Numbered from the stretch's first letter, positions 7,566 to 16,386 are shown. The stretch: 64,000 nt of DNA from Tellurirhabdus rosea (GCF_026278345.1 NZ_CP111085.1:2492001-2556000); one strand, 5' to 3'. A program made the numbers and translations. The notes: generated by a model from the sequence alone, not told the origin.

Positions 7566-9026
7566 TCAACTGCCCAGTGCCGCCTGGCGAACCTGTTCGG
7601 ACAGGGGCGTGTAGTGCACTTCGCAGGGGTAGCCAAACAGGCAGTTATCCTTGATTTGCCGGGCTACTTCTTCGGGAACCATTGTTTCCCAGCCTTCTTC
7701 CCCCGCCTTGACCATCTGCAGTACGCGGTCGGTGGAAATGTGGAGGTTCGCTTCGTTGTAATCCGTGATGTCCTCAATCTTGTCGTTGGCCAGCAGATAC
7801 TGATACAGCGGTTCGAGATGCGGCGGTACCTGGAACGTGCCGCAGTGGTAGATGCCGCCTTCCTGCCCCAGCGTCGGATAGACAAAGAGCTTCACTTTCC
7901 GGCTGAAAAGCGTCGCAAAGGACTCCAGAATGCCGCCCGGCAGGCTTTTGTAATGTTCCTCCTCGAAGATGTATTCCAGATTCGGAATGCCCAGAATCAG
8001 GCCGATCTTCATCCGGGTCATGCGGGAGAGGTACGACACCAGCCTGAAATATTCCAGAAAATTGGAGATCATCACCGTCTGGCCCAGCTTGCAGAGAATA
8101 TCGACCCGGTCGAGGAAGTCCTTCTCGTCGATGCGGTGGTCGTGCGCGGCCAGGTTGTGCAGGGTCAGTTCGGCGATAGTCACCACGCGGCCGGGTTCCA
8201 CGTCCGGCTCTTCCAGAAACTGCTTCGTGCCGTTGTCGAGCATGTCCAGGTGAACGTTCGTAACGGGCCGGAGCCGTCCCCGCAGCAGCAGGATGTTCTT
8301 TTTGTAAAGCGCCTCCGACGGCTGCAGCACGTCGCCGTCCGGTCCGAACAGGGCCGCGTTGGTGAAGCCGTTCTTCACCAGGTGCATGCTCATCAGCCGG
8401 TTGTCCACCCCGGCAAAGTCGGGGCCGCTGAACCGGACCATGTCGATCTCGATCCGTTCGGGGGAGAGGTCGTCCATCAGCGACAGCAGCAGCGTTTCGG
8501 GCGTTTTGGCGTAATAGAAGCAGCCGTAAATCAGGTTGACGCCGATCACGCCGAGCGCCTGCTGCTGGAGCACGTTTTCGTTGTCGAGCATCTTCACGTG
8601 TACAATCACGTCATTATACGGGCTGCGCGGCGTCAGCTGGAAGCGCAGGCCAATCCAGCCGTGGCCTTCGTTGGTTTTCTGGTAGTTGAGCGCCACCACG
8701 GTATTGGCGAAGGCAAAGAACGTCGTGTTTTCGCCCCGTTTTTCGTCCAGACGCTTTTCGAGCAGGCTGTACTCCTTGCTCAGCATTTTTTTCAGGCGCG
8801 ATTCCACCACGTAACGGCCGCTTTCTTCCGGCCCGTAAATGGCGTCGCTGAAGGTCATATCGTAGGCCGACATCGTTTTGGCAATCGTGCCGGAAGCGCC
8901 GCCTGCTTTGAAAAACATCGCCGCCGTTTCCTGCCCCGCCCCGATTTCGGCAAAGGAGCCGTAAATCCGCCGGTCGAGGTTGATCCGCAGCGCTTTCTGT
9001 TTCGTACCTATCGTTTTATCGTACAT
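7566..9026 (-). CDS. Conserved Bacteroidota protein of unknown function, 486 aa
   Basis: The N-terminus reads LRINLDRRIYGSFAEIGAGQ and continues with FFKAGGASGTIAKTMSAYDM, blocks I recognise from a conserved cytoplasmic family of about 480 residues in Bacteroidota and some other bacteria. Family members have carried database names such as nicotinate-nucleotide adenylyltransferase, but I see no HxGH nucleotidyltransferase motif here and do not support that name. No signal peptide or membrane helix is visible. It is monocistronic, with a terminator downstream and the divergent cyclotransferase-like gene 141 nt upstream. Confidence 0.8.
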   Translation of the reverse strand: MYDKTIGTKQKALRINLDRRIYGSFAEIGAGQETAAMFFKAGGASGTIAKTMSAYDMTFSDAIYGPEESGRYVVESRLKKMLSKEYSLLEKRLDEKRGENTTFFAFANTVVALNYQKTNEGHGWIGLRFQLTPRSPYNDVIVHVKMLDNENVLQQQALGVIGVNLIYGCFYYAKTPETLLLSLMDDLSPERIEIDMVRFSGPDFAGVDNRLMSMHLVKNGFTNAALFGPDGDVLQPSEALYKKNILLLRGRLRPVTNVHLDMLDNGTKQFLEEPDVEPGRVVTIAELTLHNLAAHDHRIDEKDFLDRVDILCKLGQTVMISNFLEYFRLVSYLSRMTRMKIGLILGIPNLEYIFEEEHYKSLPGGILESFATLFSRKVKLFVYPTLGQEGGIYHCGTFQVPPHLEPLYQYLLANDKIEDITDYNEANLHISTDRVLQMVKAGEEGWETMVPEEVARQIKDNCLFGYPCEVHYTPLSEQVRQAALGS

Positions 9027-9167
9027 ACTTGTCTCAGGAAAGAAGGTCGGTATCGCGGGGTCAGGCGGCAGGACCGAGGTGGAGCGGGCCTTGCCTGGCT
9101 CGGCGACACAACTCTGTGAACTCTTTATGCCGTAAATTTACACACTCCGCCGAACGGACATCACAGA

Positions 9168-9566
9168 ATGCTTACTAATCCAACGTCAAACGACCACCTT
9201 TTTGTCTACGGAACGCTCCTCCGGGATTCTGCGCACCCGATGGCGGCCTTTTTGCGCCAGCACAGTACGCCGGTCGGGCCGGGCTGGTTTCCCGGCCGTC
9301 TGTACAACCTGGGCTGGTATCCCGGTGCGCATTACGAACCGCAATCCGAAGGAAAAGTTTACGGCGACATCGTTAAACTGACGGAAAGTCAGATAGTTCT
9401 GGCCGAACTCGACCGCTACGAAGGACTGGACGAAACGCCGCCCGAATACAGCCGGGTCCTTGTTCCGGTCCAGACCGGGTCCGGGGCGCTGGTCTGCTGG
9501 ACCTATCTGTACCGGGGTCCGGTATCGGCCGGGCAGCTGATTCCTTCGGGAAAATACAGCCTTTAA
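9168..9566 (+). CDS. Gamma-glutamylcyclotransferase-fold (AIG2-like) protein
   Basis: This 132-residue protein has the GGCT fold. The glycine-rich loop is VYGTLLRD (YGTL at 14-17), and the expected catalytic acid is Glu80 or Glu85 in AELDRYEG. Family members convert gamma-glutamyl amines or peptides to 5-oxoproline, but specificity varies and is not readable here. A clear terminator follows the stop codon. Confidence 0.85.
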   Translation: MLTNPTSNDHLFVYGTLLRDSAHPMAAFLRQHSTPVGPGWFPGRLYNLGWYPGAHYEPQSEGKVYGDIVKLTESQIVLAELDRYEGLDETPPEYSRVLVPVQTGSGALVCWTYLYRGPVSAGQLIPSGKYSL

Positions 9567-9569
9567 CGA

Positions 9570-9596
9570 AAAAACCGCTCAAACTGAGCGGTTTTT
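9570..9596. terminator. Bidirectional intrinsic terminator
   Basis: AAAAACCGCTCA at 9570-9581 pairs perfectly with TGAGCGGTTTTT at 9585-9596 around a 3-nt loop, directly after the cyclotransferase-like gene. Confidence 0.9.
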
Positions 9597-9639
9597 CGCA
9601 AATCCAACAACTAAATTCTTTTGTAATCAAGAAGTTCGC

Positions 9640-9740
9640 TGTTTATAGTTTAGAGTTTATGACTTATAGATAACGCACTGAAGAACAGACCATTGCGGAT
9701 TTTAACTGTAAACGATAAACCCTAAACTTTAAACTATTTA
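9640..9740. repeat. Fold-back element E1, TTTAGAG/TTTATAG word family
   Basis: The left arm (9641-9668) reads GTTTATAGTTTAGAGTTTAT. The right arm (9711-9740) is its imperfect inverted counterpart with TAAACCCTAAACTTTAAAC. The stop codon of the S41 protease gene (9738-9740) lies inside the right arm. The words are the same as those in the element at 18.4 kb. Confidence 0.75.
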
Positions 9741-11165
9741 TTTCAGTTTCGGAGCGGCTTCGAACATGTTGCTGCCACCCGCCTTGCGTTCGATGGACGA
9801 CCCAACTTCCGGCAGTACCGTTTCGTTGCGGGCGGCGCGGCGGGCCGAGCGGTTGCCCGTGATCTGGAACAGCGCCTCGTTCAGCAGGGCTTCGTTCACG
9901 TCGCCGAGCGGCTTCGTGCGCGACTCTACCGTTTCGGCCACCTCAAAGGCGGGCTTGAACCCGGCCGAGTACTCGGACGTACCCTCGCTGTTGAACGATT
10001 TGAAGACAATCGGCTGGATGCCCCACTTGATCTTGCCCTTGTCGTCCGTAAGCGTGATCGAACCCACGTTCTTACCCGTCGTCGTGCCTCCGATGGTCAC
10101 GACCGGCATGAACGGCTTCAGACCGTTGATGATCAATTCACTGGCAGAAGCGGTGCGGCCGGTTGTCAGCACAAACACGCGCTGGAGGTTGCCGCCGATG
10201 TTGTTGGCCTTATTGGAGAAGCGCGTAATCAAATCGCCTGTCTGGCCGGCGGCCTGCACTTCCTTCATAATGTCTTTATTGTACTCCATCCGGTAATACA
10301 CCTTCGAATTATCGACTCCCTTTCCGACCAGGCTGGCAATATTGACCGAAGAGGAAACGTAACCGCCCGGATTGTACCGGAAATCAAGAATCAGTTCGTT
10401 GACGCCCTGCGCCTTGAACTTGCTGAAAATCTGGTCGATGCGACGATCATACTCGGGCGTAGACGAGCCGTTGGGACCCGGAATAAACTGGTTGTAGACC
10501 AGATAACCGATCGTTTTGCCGTTGCGGACGTAAATCGAATCCAGATAAACCGGGTTTTCCTGAATCGTGGAAGCCGTCACCGAACGCGTTTCGTCCGTAT
10601 CCACCAGCGTCCGGTTTTCCAGCTTAGCCAGTCCGTAGGTAAACGCGGTAGGCGAGAAAAGCAGGTTCTGGTAGTTGTTGACGGTCAGTTTCTGCCCGTT
10701 GACTTTGTAGATAATGTCGCCGCGCTTGACGCCCGCCGCCGCGCCCGGAGAGCCCGGCTGAACGTACAGCACCTGAGCAATCACGTCGTCGGAGCCGGAG
10801 GCGCGCCGCAGGAGCGTAAACTCCACGCCGGTCGATTTCACTTCTCCGCTCAGGCTGGCTTTCAGTTCGTCGGCGCTTTCCTGAATCCAGGAAAAACGGT
10901 CGCCGTCGGGCCGGGCCACGGCATCGTATTTATAGAGCAGAGAGCTGAAAAAGTCAGCGGGTTTGAGGGCTTTATTGGGATTAGCCGGGAGCTTATCATT
11001 CCAATAATAATATTTTTTCATTTCCGACAAAACCCAGTCGTTGACCGTCTGGTCCTCGGTAGAGGTAACGGGCTGCGTCGGAGCAATGGTTTCGTCCTTT
11101 TTGCAGGAAGTCATCCAGAGACCGGCGATGGCTGCCAATACCCAGGTGTTCCGGCGTACATTCAT
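9738..11165 (-). CDS. S41 family C-terminal-processing-type serine protease, lipoprotein
   Basis: This 475-residue secreted protease has a lipobox WMTSC with Cys21. An N-terminal helical region contains YYYWNDKLP. A PDZ domain at about 110-165 contains GSPGAAAGVKRGDIIYKVNG, and a tail-specific protease domain at about 210-420 follows. The catalytic serine lies in GRTASASE (340 or 342) and the likely lysine is Lys365 in TTTGKNVG. It should degrade or trim periplasmic or surface proteins. The start at 11165 gives the best lipoprotein signal; ATG 11177 adds four residues. Its stop codon lies inside a fold-back element. No partner gene is adjacent. Confidence 0.9.
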   Translation of the reverse strand: MNVRRNTWVLAAIAGLWMTSCKKDETIAPTQPVTSTEDQTVNDWVLSEMKKYYYWNDKLPANPNKALKPADFFSSLLYKYDAVARPDGDRFSWIQESADELKASLSGEVKSTGVEFTLLRRASGSDDVIAQVLYVQPGSPGAAAGVKRGDIIYKVNGQKLTVNNYQNLLFSPTAFTYGLAKLENRTLVDTDETRSVTASTIQENPVYLDSIYVRNGKTIGYLVYNQFIPGPNGSSTPEYDRRIDQIFSKFKAQGVNELILDFRYNPGGYVSSSVNIASLVGKGVDNSKVYYRMEYNKDIMKEVQAAGQTGDLITRFSNKANNIGGNLQRVFVLTTGRTASASELIINGLKPFMPVVTIGGTTTGKNVGSITLTDDKGKIKWGIQPIVFKSFNSEGTSEYSAGFKPAFEVAETVESRTKPLGDVNEALLNEALFQITGNRSARRAARNETVLPEVGSSIERKAGGSNMFEAAPKLK

Positions 11166-11402
11166 GGAAACTTGCATAGGTGTTTGTTGATTTTTACAGG
11201 CTGTTGTAAAAACGTTGATTAAAGGCAAATAGTCTAAGCAGTTGATTCTTAAAGAGCAATAAATGCACCACTCTTCAACGGTGTACGGCGGAACGGAATC
11301 CAATCTCAGGGCACTGCAACCAGCATCAGCGTCTGTAGATAGTAAACGCAATTCTGACCGGGAAAAATCCATTTCTCACCCTACATTAACCAGATTTTAA
11401 TA
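11166..11402. other. Upstream region of the S41 protease gene, no gene seen
   Basis: Together with the terminator and fold-back element that follow, this makes a 471-bp gene-free stretch. The segment next to the protease is AT-rich and contains ACTATTTGCC on the minus strand near 11230, an imperfect -7 box. I see no small open frame with support. Confidence 0.4.
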
Positions 11403-11460
11403 CAAAAAAAGCTGAGCAATCCAGCAGGCCGAAAGCCTCCGAAATGCTCAGCTTTTTTGA
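11403..11460 (-). terminator. Intrinsic terminator
   Basis: CAAAAAAAGCTGAGCA pairs with TGCTCAGCTTTTTTGA around about 26 nt that include a small inner stem. On the minus strand it ends in a T-run and lies downstream of the secreted protein gene at 11637, beyond the fold-back element. Confidence 0.7.
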
Positions 11461-11636
11461 ATGACTGAATGATCGAATGACTGAATGATTGAATAGCTTC
11501 GCAGTGCTGGAATTAGCGAATCAAATCAGTCATTCAGTCACTCAATCATTCAGTCATTCAAAATTCAGTCATTCAAAATTCAGTCATTCAAAATTCAGTC
11601 ATTCAAAATTCAGTCATTCAAAATTCAGTCATTCCA
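11459..11636. repeat. Fold-back element E2 with a 15-nt tandem expansion
   Basis: The left arm (11459-11494) consists of 8-nt words GAATGACT, GAATGATC, GAATGACT, GAATGATT. A spacer holds AGCTTCGCAG and AGCGAA. The right arm (11526-11560) is the inverted word series, followed by five tandem copies of AAATTCAGTCATTCA (11561-11635), the last with one change. The stop codon of the 11637 gene abuts the element. Confidence 0.9.
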
Positions 11637-12302
11637 TCATTTCCTCTGCGCTGTCGCGCCGCTGCTCCAGTTGACGTTGAACGCGCCGCTGCTGATGACC
11701 ATTTCTTCTTTGGTTTCGGTGCGGCGGGTGTTTTCGTGGTCGTGCGGCCCGGATTTGGTCAGCATCCCGCCGCCGGCGGCCGTGATGGCTTTTTCTTCCA
11801 GGTTCCGGCGGAGGCCGAAGCCCGTTACGGTGTCCAGCGCGCGTTTTTTGTAGGTGACGACTTTCAGCGTGGCTTCAAACGTGCCTTCGATGCTGGTGTC
11901 GGTCACTTTGGTGATGGTGATGGTGCCTTTCAGGGATTCGCCGTCGCGGAAGGCGTGGCCGAGGCCTTTGGTTTCTTCCGAATAATCAACGAGCGCCCAG
12001 ACGACCCCGCCGTTTTTGTAGTTGGCCTTGTTTTCCCAGTACTTTTCGTCCTCGCTCACGATCTGGTAGGTGCCCGGCGTCAGTTTGTCGGTAAAAATGA
12101 ACCGAATCCAGGTTTCCACATCCGGATTGACCGCCATCCCGGCGATGGCCAGGTACTTGACGCCCGTAAACGGCAGGTTGAGCCGCTGGGCTTTGGCCTT
12201 CCATTCTTTGCCGTCGATTTTGGCGGAAACCGTGTTGTCAGAGGTTTGTGCGGCGGCCCAGAGGCTCGTCAGCAGCAGGGTAAGGGTAAAGAGCTTTTTC
12301 AT
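11637..12302 (-). CDS. Secreted protein of unknown function, 221 aa
   Basis: A signal peptide MKKLFTLTLLLTSLWAAAQ is followed by SAKIDGKEWKAK, which resembles the start of DUF6252-type secreted Bacteroidota proteins (a small beta-sandwich with AKhnGxxW). The rest is predicted mostly beta. The C-terminal quarter contains KSGPHDHENTRRTE. The start at 12302 was chosen over upstream codons because it gives a clean signal peptide. Its stop codon is immediately followed by the 8-nt-word fold-back element. Function unknown. Confidence 0.75.
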   Translation of the reverse strand: MKKLFTLTLLLTSLWAAAQTSDNTVSAKIDGKEWKAKAQRLNLPFTGVKYLAIAGMAVNPDVETWIRFIFTDKLTPGTYQIVSEDEKYWENKANYKNGGVVWALVDYSEETKGLGHAFRDGESLKGTITITKVTDTSIEGTFEATLKVVTYKKRALDTVTGFGLRRNLEEKAITAAGGGMLTKSGPHDHENTRRTETKEEMVISSGAFNVNWSSGATAQRK

Positions 12303-12463
12303 GGCGTATGGATGTTTTTCGTGGTCAGTAATGTGTTGCTTGCCGCCCGATCTGCCACAGCCCGTCCGGAAGCGCCTTACAAACGTAGACACGTCCGCTC
12401 CCGAAACCTTGGGCATCTTGCATCGCCTGCGTATTTTGCCGGTTGAACCCGCATTTTTGCTTC

Positions 12464-13522
12464 ATGAACCTGTTTCGCGCCTTCGGCTGTCTCAGCTTTT
12501 TTCTGCTCTTTTCTTCTGCCCCCCTCCTCGCCCAGTGGCAGCCGCAGCAGAGCGGCACCACGGCCAGCTTCCGCGCCGTCAGCGCCGCCAGCCGGAATGT
12601 AGTCTGGGTCGGCGGCACCCGGGGTACGTTTGTCCGCACGACCGACGGCGGCCAGACCTGGCAGGCCGGACGGGTACCGGGCGCCGATTCGCTGGATTTC
12701 CGGGATGTCTACGCCGTGAATGCCAATATGGCCTACCTGATGAGCGCCGGTCCCGCCGAACGCGGCCAGGCCCGGATTTACAAAACCACCGACGGCGGCC
12801 AGACCTGGAACCTAATGTACGAAACCCGGCAGAAAGGTGTCTTCTTCGACTCGATGGATTTTTACAACCGCCGCGAGGGGATGCTTTTCAGCGACCCCAT
12901 CGACGGCAAATGGGTCGTTCTGCGGACCACCAACGGCGGGCAGACCTGGAAGCCCATTCGCCCGGACCGGCTGCCGCCTGTCAAACCCGGCGAAGCAGCC
13001 TTTGCCGCCAGCGGCAGCAGTCTGATCTTTCACGGCATGGATTCGCAACATTCCCACACCCGTTTCGCCCGCATTGCCTCCGGCGGGGCCGATACCGCTC
13101 GGGTGTTTTACACACAAAACAACATTCTGCGGCGCTGGAAAGTCAGCAACACCCCCATTCCGGCCGGGCCGACAGCGGGTATTTTTGGCCTTTGGTTCGA
13201 CCGGATGGGTCGGCGGGGCATGGCCGTCGGCGGCGATTACAAGGCCGAGAAAGCCAGCAGTCAGAACGTGGCCGTCACGCGCAATGGCGGCCGGACCTGG
13301 GAGGCCGCCACGCCTACCAACCCCCCGGGCCTGAAAGAAGGCATCGGCAACATTCGCGGGCGGCGGCTCGTGCTGGTCGGCCCGTCGGGAAGCTGTTACA
13401 CCGACGACTGGGGGAAAACCTGGACCAAAATCGACGACTCGGCCTACCACGCCATTTCCTGCACTGGAGGGCAGTGCTGGGCGGTCGGCGCCGGGGGAAA
13501 GATTGGCTTTCTCCGTCAATAA
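12464..13522 (+). CDS. Secreted beta-propeller protein with BNR/Ycf48-like repeats
   Basis: This 352-residue protein has a signal peptide (MNLFRAFGCLSFFLLFSSAP...LLAQ) and repeated TTDGGQTW or TTNGGQTW motifs (Asp-box, BNR type) at about residues 60, 110 and 155. Later variants RNGGRTW and DDWGKTW complete a six- or seven-bladed propeller. Such proteins often bind ligands or partner proteins at the surface; no catalytic function is evident. ATG 12464 is preferred over the upstream TTG at 12443. It lies 31 nt upstream of a zinc-finger gene and may be cotranscribed with it. Confidence 0.8.
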   Translation: MNLFRAFGCLSFFLLFSSAPLLAQWQPQQSGTTASFRAVSAASRNVVWVGGTRGTFVRTTDGGQTWQAGRVPGADSLDFRDVYAVNANMAYLMSAGPAERGQARIYKTTDGGQTWNLMYETRQKGVFFDSMDFYNRREGMLFSDPIDGKWVVLRTTNGGQTWKPIRPDRLPPVKPGEAAFAASGSSLIFHGMDSQHSHTRFARIASGGADTARVFYTQNNILRRWKVSNTPIPAGPTAGIFGLWFDRMGRRGMAVGGDYKAEKASSQNVAVTRNGGRTWEAATPTNPPGLKEGIGNIRGRRLVLVGPSGSCYTDDWGKTWTKIDDSAYHAISCTGGQCWAVGAGGKIGFLRQ

Positions 13523-13553
13523 CGCCTAACTTGGTTTGCTAATTTCCCACACC

Positions 13554-13832
13554 ATGATCCGGATCAAGAACTGCGAACACCTGGCGGCCATCACGGAAGT
13601 CCGCCCGGCCAAAGCCTATCAATGCGAAGAGTGCCTGAAAACGGGCAGTGAATGGGTCCACCTGCGCACCTGCCAGACCTGCGGCGTCACGCTCTGCTGC
13701 GATTCCTCGCCCAACCGCCACGCAACCCGGCATTTCCACGAGACCGGCCACCCGGTCATCGCCTCCGCCGAACCGGGCGAACAATGGCTCTGGTGCTTCA
13801 TAGACGAGCAAGTCACACCCTTTGGGAGTTAA
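13554..13832 (+). CDS. UBP-type zinc-finger protein, 92 aa
   Basis: The whole protein is a ZnF-UBP domain. Likely metal ligands are Cys7, His9, Cys24, Cys27, Cys40, Cys43, Cys48 and His56/His60 in CEHL, CEEC, CQTCGVTLCC and HATRHFHETGH. In eukaryotes this fold binds the ubiquitin C-terminus; the bacterial role is unknown. The last coding bases and the stop codon are part of the left arm of fold-back element E3. Confidence 0.88.
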   Translation: MIRIKNCEHLAAITEVRPAKAYQCEECLKTGSEWVHLRTCQTCGVTLCCDSSPNRHATRHFHETGHPVIASAEPGEQWLWCFIDEQVTPFGS

Positions 13833-13928
13833 GAATTAAGAGTTATGAGTTAAAAATTGACGCAGCGAAGCTGACTGCGTGGCGGGCCGCTTTTAATTCA
13901 TAACTCTTAATTCTTAACTCCCAAAGGG
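13818..13928. repeat. Fold-back element E3, GAGTTAA/GAATTAA word family
   Basis: The left arm (13818-13855) and right arm (13891-13928) are 38 nt each with one mismatch. The left arm starts 12 nt inside the zinc-finger gene and includes its TAA (13830-13832). The 35-nt spacer contains ACGCAG, CGAAGC and CTGCGT and can form an inner hairpin. Confidence 0.95.
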
Positions 13929-13941
13929 GCAACTTTTTCCG

Positions 13942-13949
13942 TAATTTTG
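13942..13949 (+). promoter_or_regulatory. Probable -7 box of the uvrD/pcrA gene
   Basis: TAATTTTG matches TAnnTTTG, 39 nt before the ATG and just beyond the right arm of E3. No clear TTTG is seen 19-21 nt upstream. Confidence 0.5.
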
Positions 13950-13988
13950 ACTGTTATTCTCAGAAGAGAGTGTGCTAACGAGCTGTTG

Positions 13989-16259
13989 ATGACCAACTAT
14001 ATTTCCACCCTGAACGACCCGCAGCGGGAGGCCGTGCTGCACGGCAACGGGCCGTTGATGATTATTGCCGGAGCCGGCTCGGGGAAGACCCGCGTGCTGA
14101 CGTTCCGGATTGCCCACCTGATTCACCAGGGCGTCGATCCGTTCCGGATTCTGGCGCTGACGTTTACCAACAAGGCGGCGGGCGAGATGCGCCACCGGAT
14201 TGAGAGCGTGATCGGCAACGAAGCCCGCAACATCTGGATGGGCACGTTCCACTCGGTGTTTGCCAAAATTCTGCGCATCGAGGCGAAGTCTCTCGGCTAT
14301 ACGAGCAATTTTTCGATTTACGATACCGACGATTCGAAGTCGCTGCTGCGGAGCATCATCAAGGAATTCGGACTCGACGACAAGCTGTACAAGGCCAACG
14401 TGGTCTTCAACCGCATTTCGGGTGCCAAAAACCGCCTCGTCGGGCCGGACGATTACATCAGCAATCCGCTGATTCAGGCCGACGACGCGGCGGCGCGCAT
14501 CCCGGAGGTCGGGCGGATTTACAAAGCCTACGCACGGCGCTGCTTCGGGGCCAACGCGATGGACTTCGACGACCTGCTGTTCAACACCAACGTCCTGTTC
14601 CGCGACCACCTCGACATCCTGCACAAGTACCAGCACAAGTTTCAGTACGTGCTCGTGGACGAGTTTCAGGATACCAACGTTTCGCAGTACCTGATTACCC
14701 GCAAGCTGTCGGCGGTCCACCAGAATATCTGCGTCGTGGGCGACGATGCGCAGAGTATCTACGCCTTCCGCGGGGCCAACATCGAGAACATTCTGAATTT
14801 CGAAAAGGACTTTCCGGACGTCCGGACGATCAAGCTGGAGCAGAATTACCGCTCGACGAAGACCATCGTGGAAGCGGCCAACTCCATCATCGCCCGCAAC
14901 CGCGCCCAGCTGAAGAAGAACGTCTTCACGGACAACGAGGACGGTACGCTCATCGATGTCCTCAAGGCGGCGTCGGACAACGAGGAAGGCCGTCTGGTCG
15001 CCTCGGCCATTTTCGACCAGAAGGTCAACGAAGGGCTGAGTAACAACGATTTCGTGATTCTGTACCGGACCAACGCCCAGTCGCGGGCCTTTGAAGAAGC
15101 CCTGCGGAAGATGAGCATCAAGTACCGCATTGTGGGCGGCCTGTCGTTCTACCAGCGCAAGGAAATCAAGGACCTGCTGGCGTACCTCCGTTTTACGGTC
15201 AACCAGAACGACGAAGAGGCGTTCAAGCGCATCATCAACCTGCCCAAACGCGGCATCGGCGACACCACGGTGGCGAAAATTTCGGTCATTGCGGCCGAAA
15301 ACAGCGAACCGATCTGGGAAGTTGTGGCCGACATCAACAAGTTCGTGGCCGGCCGGGCGGCGGTGGCGATTGAAGGCTTTGCCGATCTGATCAAAAGCTA
15401 CCGGCTGCTGCTGGACAAAAAAGACGCCTACGAGGTGGCCGCGCATATCGCCAAAACCTCCGGGCTGCTGAAGGAACTGTACGACGACAAAACCGTCGAG
15501 GGGCTGGCCCGGTACGAGAACGTCCAGGAATTGCTGAACGCCATCAAGGAATTTGTCGATAACCCCGACAACGACGACAAGAGCCTCAGCGCCTTCCTCC
15601 AGGCCGTTTCGCTGCTGACCTCCGCCGACGAGAAGGAGGACGACGACGATAACGATAAGGTGACCCTGATGACCATCCACGCCGCCAAGGGGCTGGAGTT
15701 TCGGAACGTGTTCATCGTCGGGCTGGAAGAAGATTTGTTTCCCTCGCAGATGATGCTCGAAAGCCGGGCCGATCTGGAAGAAGAGCGGCGGCTGTTTTAC
15801 GTGGCCATCACCCGCGCCGAGAAAAAGCTGACGCTTTCGTATGCCGAATCGCGCTACCACTACGGCCGCCTGAAAACCTGCGAACCCAGCCGGTTCCTGC
15901 TCGAAGTGAACACCGACTACCTGAAAATGGCCAAACGCCCCCGCTCCGAAGCCGAGCCGAACGGGCGCTCCGAACGCGATACGCCTTCGGGCGGTTCGAT
16001 GGCCTTTGTCCGGAGCCTGGCCCAGAAAACGGCCCGCCAGCAGCCCCAGATGAACGTGGCCCACACGCCCTCGGCGGATTTTGCGCCCAGCGACACCGCG
16101 GCCCTGGCCGTCGGCATGAAGGTCGAGCACGCCAAATTCGGCTTCGGCACCGTCAAGGCGCTGGACATCAACGGCACCGAACGAAAAGCCGTCATTGCCT
16201 TCGACAAAGCCGGCGAAAAGACGCTGCTGCTGAGCTTTGCGAAATTGAGAATTGTATAA
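13989..16259 (+). CDS. UvrD/PcrA-type superfamily 1 DNA helicase
   Basis: This 756-residue ATP-dependent 3'-5' helicase is used in repair and in clearing DNA-bound proteins. The Walker A motif is AGAGSGKT (27-34), motif Ia is TFTNKAAGEM, Walker B is VDEFQDTN, motif III is GDDAQSIYAFRGA, motif V is TIHAAKGLEF and motif VI is RRLFYVAITRA. The C-terminal 50 residues (VGMKVEHAKFGFGTV...) form the Tudor-like domain that in PcrA contacts RNA polymerase. ATG 13989 gives the normal PcrA N-terminus; the open frame upstream runs into the E3 region. A fold-back element follows the stop codon. Confidence 0.95.
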   Translation: MTNYISTLNDPQREAVLHGNGPLMIIAGAGSGKTRVLTFRIAHLIHQGVDPFRILALTFTNKAAGEMRHRIESVIGNEARNIWMGTFHSVFAKILRIEAKSLGYTSNFSIYDTDDSKSLLRSIIKEFGLDDKLYKANVVFNRISGAKNRLVGPDDYISNPLIQADDAAARIPEVGRIYKAYARRCFGANAMDFDDLLFNTNVLFRDHLDILHKYQHKFQYVLVDEFQDTNVSQYLITRKLSAVHQNICVVGDDAQSIYAFRGANIENILNFEKDFPDVRTIKLEQNYRSTKTIVEAANSIIARNRAQLKKNVFTDNEDGTLIDVLKAASDNEEGRLVASAIFDQKVNEGLSNNDFVILYRTNAQSRAFEEALRKMSIKYRIVGGLSFYQRKEIKDLLAYLRFTVNQNDEEAFKRIINLPKRGIGDTTVAKISVIAAENSEPIWEVVADINKFVAGRAAVAIEGFADLIKSYRLLLDKKDAYEVAAHIAKTSGLLKELYDDKTVEGLARYENVQELLNAIKEFVDNPDNDDKSLSAFLQAVSLLTSADEKEDDDDNDKVTLMTIHAAKGLEFRNVFIVGLEEDLFPSQMMLESRADLEEERRLFYVAITRAEKKLTLSYAESRYHYGRLKTCEPSRFLLEVNTDYLKMAKRPRSEAEPNGRSERDTPSGGSMAFVRSLAQKTARQQPQMNVAHTPSADFAPSDTAALAVGMKVEHAKFGFGTVKALDINGTERKAVIAFDKAGEKTLLLSFAKLRIV

Positions 16260-16266
16260 GCACGGA

Positions 16267-16386
16267 AAGAATGAACACTGAACCGCGGCAGCGGACTGTA
16301 ATGAATGATGAAGGCTTGGTAAGCGAAAGTTCTGGCCCTGCGAAGCCTTCATTGCGGTCCACCGCGGTTCATTATTCATTCTTTTC
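16267..16386. repeat. Fold-back element E4, GAATGAATAATGAAGG family
   Basis: The left arm (16267-16317) contains AAAGAATGAA, CTGAACCGCGG and GAAGGCTT. The right arm (16343-16386) is an imperfect inverted counterpart. The inner words GAAGGCTT...AAGCG...GCGAAGCCTTC are the GCTTCGC core shared with other elements. It begins 7 nt after the helicase stop codon. Confidence 0.75.

Noticed and set aside
11561-11635. Five regular repeats that could suggest a CRISPR array
   Set aside because: The unit is 15 nt and repeats head to tail with no spacers, and no cas gene is present.
12443-12463. TTG start for the propeller protein gene
   Set aside because: The ATG at 12464 gives a normal signal peptide; the extra residues before it do not.
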